A DNA stretch of 64,000 nucleotides, taken from contig JASCNZ010000001.1 of NCBI GenBank assembly GCA_029959905.1, positions 62,001 through 126,000 on the forward strand. Direction: 5' to 3'. Below, piece after piece: positions 60,218-64,000 of this stretch (position 1 is its first letter; the number at the start of each line of letters is the position of its first letter). The notes below the pieces were generated by a model. That model was not told the DNA's origin. It was given only the letters and a program-made list of their open reading frames with translations, and searched no databases. The stretch is from Microbacteriaceae bacterium PS02344. GTDB lineage: Bacteria; Actinomycetota; Actinomycetes; Actinomycetales; Microbacteriaceae. The position numbers and the translations under genes are program-made.

Positions 60218-60648
60218 GAGGCCTCCAGCGCGAGGGGGGCATTGTCGCTGTCGAGGTGTTCGACTGTGGTGAAGATCAGCTCGGTGTCGCCGACATTTTC
60301 GATGTCATGCAGGAGATACTCCCCCGGTCCGAAGTGGAAGTATCGCGTCTCGCCCGCCCGATAGGACACGTCTCGGGTGGTTCCGTCGAAGGTGTGCTGC
60401 CGGGATGTGCCGGCGTTGATGGCCGTCCAGAAGTAGTCGAGCACATGGCGGTGCGCGTGCCAGCGCTCTCCCGGCTGAAGACGGATCTCCCAGATGCGTG
60501 TGCGAGGGGTTTCCGCGAGCAACCGCGAGCCGACCTCGCCGTCGCGTGAGTGGGCCTCGAACTCGGCGTGCAGCTCGTCACTCCACCCTTCGAAGTTGCT
60601 GCCGATGAGCGTTCCCGCGAGGGGAAGGTCTGCGAGGAAGTTGGTCAT
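60214..60648 (-). CDS. Small cupin protein
   Basis: The 144-residue product from ATG 60648 is a single cupin barrel: IRLQPGERWHAHRHVLDYFW supplies the first motif with an HxH pair, and GPGEYLLHDIENVGDTELIF the second. Cupins of this size can be isomerases, hydrolases or small dioxygenases; here it may complete the ring-cleavage chemistry that no classical dioxygenase in the window explains. It is translationally coupled to the amidohydrolase and 13 bases from the monooxygenase gene. Confidence 0.82.
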   Translation of the reverse strand: MTNFLADLPLAGTLIGSNFEGWSDELHAEFEAHSRDGEVGSRLLAETPRTRIWEIRLQPGERWHAHRHVLDYFWTAINAGTSRQHTFDGTTRDVSYRAGETRYFHFGPGEYLLHDIENVGDTELIFTTVEHLDSDNAPLALEAS

Positions 60649-60661
60649 GATTCTTCTCCTA

Positions 60662-61915
60662 TCAGTGAGTCGGTGCGAGGGCGGCGTCAGAATGGGCCGA
60701 GGGCCGCTCGGTGACGCCCGAGCCGTAGAGTCCGAAGCGCAGCTCGGGGTCTCCCGGAGTCCAGGTGCCGTGCACCTGCGACCGCTCCCCCATTGCGACG
60801 ACTCGCGAGAGGAGGGCGGCGCTGAGCTCGAGCTGGCCCGGTTCCCACGCCGAGAGCGCCGCTTCCACATCGTCGGCCGCTAGCAGCGCATCACGCAGAG
60901 CCCAGGCGTCGGCTGCGGCCTTGGCAGTACCTGCTGCCGCGTGGGGCCGTGCCGCGCACGCTGCGTCTCCGATGAGGGCGCCGCGTCCGAGGGCCATGCG
61001 AGCGGACCGCAAGTCCTGGACGACCTGGACGTACGGCTGCTCAGTCTTCAGGACAACTTCCTGCGGGCCGGGCGCGAGTTGCGTGCGAGCAACCTCGCGC
61101 AGCTCCTCCACGTGCTTCTCTCGCACCAGGCCCGGGGGCACGGTGAGCACGCCAACGTATCCATTGAGCCCGTGCAAGAGGTCAGTGAGCTCACCACCTT
61201 CGGCGACATTCCGATACCACACGTAGTTCATGAGCTGATGTTCCGGCTCGACGCCCTCCTCCCCGGGGATCGGGTACAGCGTGATGTGGGAGTGGTCGAG
61301 CACGTTATAGGTGATGGCGTCGCCCATCGACGCCCTCGTTTCAGGTGAAAGGTCGGCGACCGGGACTGTACCGCGCCATCCCACGTATCCGGAGTATCGG
61401 CTGAGCGCATCGGCGTCAAAGAGTGGCCTTCCAACGGAGCCGATCCCGTCCGCGAAGACGACGAGATCTGCACGTCGGGTCGTCCCGTCTGCGAACTCCA
61501 CCGCCGCTTGCTCGGCGGCGGAGCCTGGTGTCCACCGCACTGCTTGTGAGTCGAGGTGGTAGCGCTCTTCCCCGAAGTCTGCGAGCAGCGCGCGGTAGAA
61601 GGTTCCCCAGGACGTGTATTGCCACTCGCGCGGCTCGGCGAAGACGGTTCCGTTGTCCCGCTCGACGTACTGAACGGTGGACGTCGTAGTGAACAACGAG
61701 CTCGCGTCTTGGTCACTGCGCTCGATGAACCAACGCATCGTGTCGGGCTGTAGGACGATGCCGCCGCCGCGGCCGTGCAAAGGAACGGGGGTACGTTCGA
61801 AGATGTCGACGTCGAAGCCGATGTCGCGAAGCACGAGGCCCGCGGTCAGCCCGCCGATGGATCCGCCGATAACGAGAGCGGTGGAGCCTGCGAACTTGTC
61901 ACTGGTGTACTGCAT
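60662..61915 (-). CDS. FAD-dependent aromatic monooxygenase, 2,6-dihydroxypyridine 3-hydroxylase-like
   Basis: The 417-residue protein has the FAD-binding GGSIGG (residues 17-22), RGGGIVLQPDTM, the middle WRGTVPVADLSPE, LYPIPGEEG and MNYVWYRNVAEGG, and the second FAD motif IGDAACAARPHAAAGTAKAA. From memory it parallels DHPH of nicotine degradation (YPIPG, WNVAEGP, GDAAVTPRPHAAAG) more closely than salicylate or 4-hydroxybenzoate hydroxylases. It would hydroxylate a hydroxypyridine or hydroxybenzene using NAD(P)H and O2. The frame stays open far upstream, antisense-like, but ATG 61915 is the supported start. Confidence 0.85.
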   Translation of the reverse strand: MQYTSDKFAGSTALVIGGSIGGLTAGLVLRDIGFDVDIFERTPVPLHGRGGGIVLQPDTMRWFIERSDQDASSLFTTTSTVQYVERDNGTVFAEPREWQYTSWGTFYRALLADFGEERYHLDSQAVRWTPGSAAEQAAVEFADGTTRRADLVVFADGIGSVGRPLFDADALSRYSGYVGWRGTVPVADLSPETRASMGDAITYNVLDHSHITLYPIPGEEGVEPEHQLMNYVWYRNVAEGGELTDLLHGLNGYVGVLTVPPGLVREKHVEELREVARTQLAPGPQEVVLKTEQPYVQVVQDLRSARMALGRGALIGDAACAARPHAAAGTAKAAADAWALRDALLAADDVEAALSAWEPGQLELSAALLSRVVAMGERSQVHGTWTPGDPELRFGLYGSGVTERPSAHSDAALAPTH

Positions 61916-61932
61916 AGTCGTTCTCCTGGGTG

Positions 61933-63294
61933 TTACGTATGGTCGGAGGGGTTGGGTTCGGCGACGTCTGTCGGCAGGGGCTTTCCACGGGTCTCGGTTG
62001 CGAACGCGACACCGATGAGGCCGACGACACCCAGCGCGGCGATCACGGTGGTCGCGATTCCGAGGTTGCCAGCGAACCAGGAAGTGGCAATGACTCCTGC
62101 CACGAGCGGTCCAGCAGCCGTGAAGATTCGCCCGACGCTGTTGCAGAAGGCGATTGCGGTCGCCCTGAGGCTTGTGGGAAACAGCTCCGGTCCGTAGATG
62201 AAAGACCCAGACAGAGAGCCGAAGAGCGCGAAGCCGAGCACCGGCATCGCCCCTAGGAAGACACCGAGTGGCCTGTCGAACGGGAAGATCACGGCGATGG
62301 TGACCGCGGCTACACCGAAAGTAAGCAGGAAGGTTGGTTTGCGTCCGATGGCGTCCGCGATGAACCCCCATGCCGCGTATCCGATGATGCCGCCCGCGTT
62401 GAACAGCATTGAGGCAAGCGCAACGTCTTGGGCGATCTGGCCCGGTTCCGTCCCCGCCGCCGCTCCCATCTGGCGAATGATCTGCGGGTACCACGTGCTC
62501 ACGCTCCAGAAGGCGATGAGCGCACCAGTGGCGATAGCGGTGCAGATGAGGGTCGGCTTCAGCAACGGTCGCATGAACAGCCGCTTCAACACGAAGGCGT
62601 CCCGGTGGTCTCGGCGACCGCTCTGCTTGCGTTCGCGGCGTACGCGGATCGCTTCGGTGGATTCTTCCGGCTCCTTGACGAATCGACGGATGAACCAGAC
62701 GAGGACGGCGGGAAGGACAGCCAGGGCCATCATGAACCGCCAGCCGAGGTCGCCCAAGAGGGCGTATGCGAGCGCGGCGGCGAAGAACCCCATCGCGTAG
62801 CCCGACATCATCAGTCCGCCGGCACGCGCGCGGTAGCGGTTTCGCCAGGACTCGGCAATGAGCGCGGCCCCGACTGGAGCTTCTACACCGGACCCTACGC
62901 CGGCGATGAAACGAAGGATGCCGAGTAGCCACCAGTTGTCCACGAATGCGGCAGCCGCGGTGAATACGGCGTAGGTGAGGACGCCGAGAGCGAGGATCTT
63001 CGTGCGGCCGATGTAGTCCGCAAGGACTCCGAACGCCACCCCTCCGACGGCCCACCCCGCAAGAAAGAGGCCGACCGTGAGACCTCCGTAGAGCCCAATA
63101 TTGGCAGGGGTGGCCTCGATCCCGCTGTTCGGAAGGAGCTCGGTCATTGTGGGGCCGAGGACCAGGATGTAAAGGCTCCCTGCGAATCCATCGAGCCCCC
63201 ACCCGAGCATCGTTCCTGCGAGAACAAGCCATTGAGCTTTGGTGATCTCTGCCCTCCATCCGGTGCGGGCAGTAGTGGCCGTGCGCGTCATCAT
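61933..63294 (-). CDS. MFS transporter, sugar/aromatic-acid symporter type
   Basis: The 453-residue protein has twelve predicted helices, an N-terminal TMLGWGLDGFAGSLYILVLG, the MFS signature FGVLADYIGRTKILALGVL, GVGSGVEAPVGAALIAESWR and FGSLSGSFIYGPELFPTSLR in the second half. This pattern fits the aromatic acid:H+ symporter or related sugar-porter group. It lies 17 bases before the monooxygenase gene and 26 after the dehydrogenase, inside the operon, so it most likely imports the pathway substrate. Confidence 0.86.
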   Translation of the reverse strand: MMTRTATTARTGWRAEITKAQWLVLAGTMLGWGLDGFAGSLYILVLGPTMTELLPNSGIEATPANIGLYGGLTVGLFLAGWAVGGVAFGVLADYIGRTKILALGVLTYAVFTAAAAFVDNWWLLGILRFIAGVGSGVEAPVGAALIAESWRNRYRARAGGLMMSGYAMGFFAAALAYALLGDLGWRFMMALAVLPAVLVWFIRRFVKEPEESTEAIRVRRERKQSGRRDHRDAFVLKRLFMRPLLKPTLICTAIATGALIAFWSVSTWYPQIIRQMGAAAGTEPGQIAQDVALASMLFNAGGIIGYAAWGFIADAIGRKPTFLLTFGVAAVTIAVIFPFDRPLGVFLGAMPVLGFALFGSLSGSFIYGPELFPTSLRATAIAFCNSVGRIFTAAGPLVAGVIATSWFAGNLGIATTVIAALGVVGLIGVAFATETRGKPLPTDVAEPNPSDHT

Positions 63295-63320
63295 TGACGT
63301 CCTTTCGGTCGTGGTGCGTG

Positions 63321-64000
63321 TCAGTTCAAGCGTTCGTTGGCTCCGCCGTACCAATCGGAGTACCCGGGGGCAGTGCGGGCGACGACAGTCTTGATCCAGG
63401 AGAAGTCGTCGAACGACTCCGAGCCTGCGTCCTTGCCGATCCCGGATTCTTTGACCCCACCCCAGGGGAGCGAAGGCTCCAGACGGTGGTGGTCGTTGAT
63501 CCACACCATTCCGGCTTTCACACCGTCCGCGACCCGGAGCCCACGTGAGAAGTCGCTGGTCCAGACGCCCGCTCCCAGCCCGTAGGGGTTGTCGTTTGCC
63601 ATCGAGATGGCCTCGTCTTCAGCGTCGAATGGGATGACGACTGCGACCGGTCCGAAGATTTCCTCGCGGGCGACGCGCATGTCCATCGTCGCGTCGGAGA
63701 TGACTGTCGGCGCGTAGAAGAAACCATCGGCGAGTTCACCTTCGAGTTCAGGGACATTGCCGCCGGCGAGGATGGTCGCACCTTCCGCTCGTGCCGAGTC
63801 GACGAGTTCGGCGACCTTTCCACGTTGGCGCTCGCTGATCAGCGGCCCCATCTGCGTCTGGGGGCTGCGGGGATCTCCGATCCGAATTGCGGCAGCACGG
63901 GCCGCGAGATGCTCGACGAAAGAGTCGTAGATGCCCCGCTGCACAAGGAACCTTGAGCCGGCGACGCACGACTGCCCCGCGGCGACGAAGGCAGCGAATG
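63321..64000 (-). CDS. Aldehyde dehydrogenase, N-terminus beyond window edge
   Basis: The visible C-terminal 226 residues contain the catalytic cysteine segment FVAAGQSCVAGSRFLVQRG, then GPLISERQRGKVAELV, REEIFGPVAVVIPFD, NDNPYGLGAGVWTSD and LPWGGVKESGIG, all typical of NAD(P)-dependent aldehyde dehydrogenases. It would oxidise a semialdehyde, such as a ring-cleavage product, to the acid. The gene continues past 64000, and its operon with the transporter and monooxygenase probably starts further right. Confidence 0.9.
   Translation of the reverse strand, partial: FAAFVAAGQSCVAGSRFLVQRGIYDSFVEHLAARAAAIRIGDPRSPQTQMGPLISERQRGKVAELVDSARAEGATILAGGNVPELEGELADGFFYAPTVISDATMDMRVAREEIFGPVAVVIPFDAEDEAISMANDNPYGLGAGVWTSDFSRGLRVADGVKAGMVWINDHHRLEPSLPWGGVKESGIGKDAGSESFDDFSWIKTVVARTAPGYSDWYGGANERLN

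Noticed and set aside
61916-63259. Upstream extension of the monooxygenase frame (865-residue open frame from 63259)
   Set aside because: It runs in the same strand through the MFS gene in another frame; Arg/Gly/Pro-rich and non-homologous. The enzyme starts at 61915.
25150-64000. Duplicate of the tRNA-Ala 3' end as the right att site
   Set aside because: No match to its T-arm/acceptor end was seen; the T-arm at 42071 has a different stem.

Overview
The window is high-GC actinobacterial DNA, most likely from Microbacteriaceae (Microbacterium or a close relative). This rests on gene order (lepA, peptide ABC transporter, rpsT, holA, comEC/comEA, leuS), many GTG/TTG starts, ATGA/GTGA stop-start overlaps and actinobacterial protein families. 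No taxonomic search was possible.

Positions 1-25,150 are chromosomal backbone. They hold lepA beside a DUF1990 gene, a complete Dpp/Opp-type peptide importer (two permeases, a fused double ATPase, a lipoprotein binding protein), an alpha/beta hydrolase, rpsT, holA and the DNA-uptake genes comEC and comEA. leuS, pabB, a DedA membrane protein, an App1/DUF2183 protein, a probable DNA glycosylase, an NAD(P)-binding protein, two membrane proteins and a flavoprotein oxidoreductase follow. The com locus is unusual: a DUF2599 gene with a lost 5' end and a small two-helix membrane gene lie between comEA and comEC, and the leaders of comEA and comEC are diverged copies of each other. A G24-C14-G20 tract at 21,774 is probably an assembly problem. 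tRNA-Ala(GGC) at 25,047 closes this block.

Positions 25,150-52,700 are an accessory island. It has long gene-poor stretches, broken genes, an excisionase/tyrosine-integrase pair, a ParB-like/Dam fusion, two copies of a PvuRts1I/AbaSI-type modification-dependent endonuclease (one cut down to its nuclease part), further PD-(D/E)XK proteins, an XRE/ImmA-like regulator and DUF2510 proteins. A four-gene operon (unknown protein, metallophosphoesterase, two tandem MbcA/ParS-like proteins) faces an XRE repressor. Two diverged copies, in opposite orientation, of an AT-rich intergenic element studded with TGCCAAG/CTTGGCA repeats lie at 39.9-40.2 kb and 50.9-51.2 kb. They look like origin or partition sites of former plasmids or integrative elements.

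Positions 52,700-55,430 carry a truncated SRAP gene, a membrane protein and a RES-Xre toxin-antitoxin pair with a third, coupled gene. Positions 55,650-64,000 carry an aquaporin-like gene and then a minus-strand catabolic cluster: aldehyde dehydrogenase (cut by the window edge), MFS transporter, a 2,6-dihydroxypyridine-hydroxylase-like FAD monooxygenase, cupin, ACMSD-type amidohydrolase, MarR regulator, VOC protein and a second MFS transporter. The spacing suggests one operon plus a MarR-controlled second unit, probably for uptake and breakdown of a hydroxylated (N-hetero)aromatic compound. The substrate cannot be read from the sequence.
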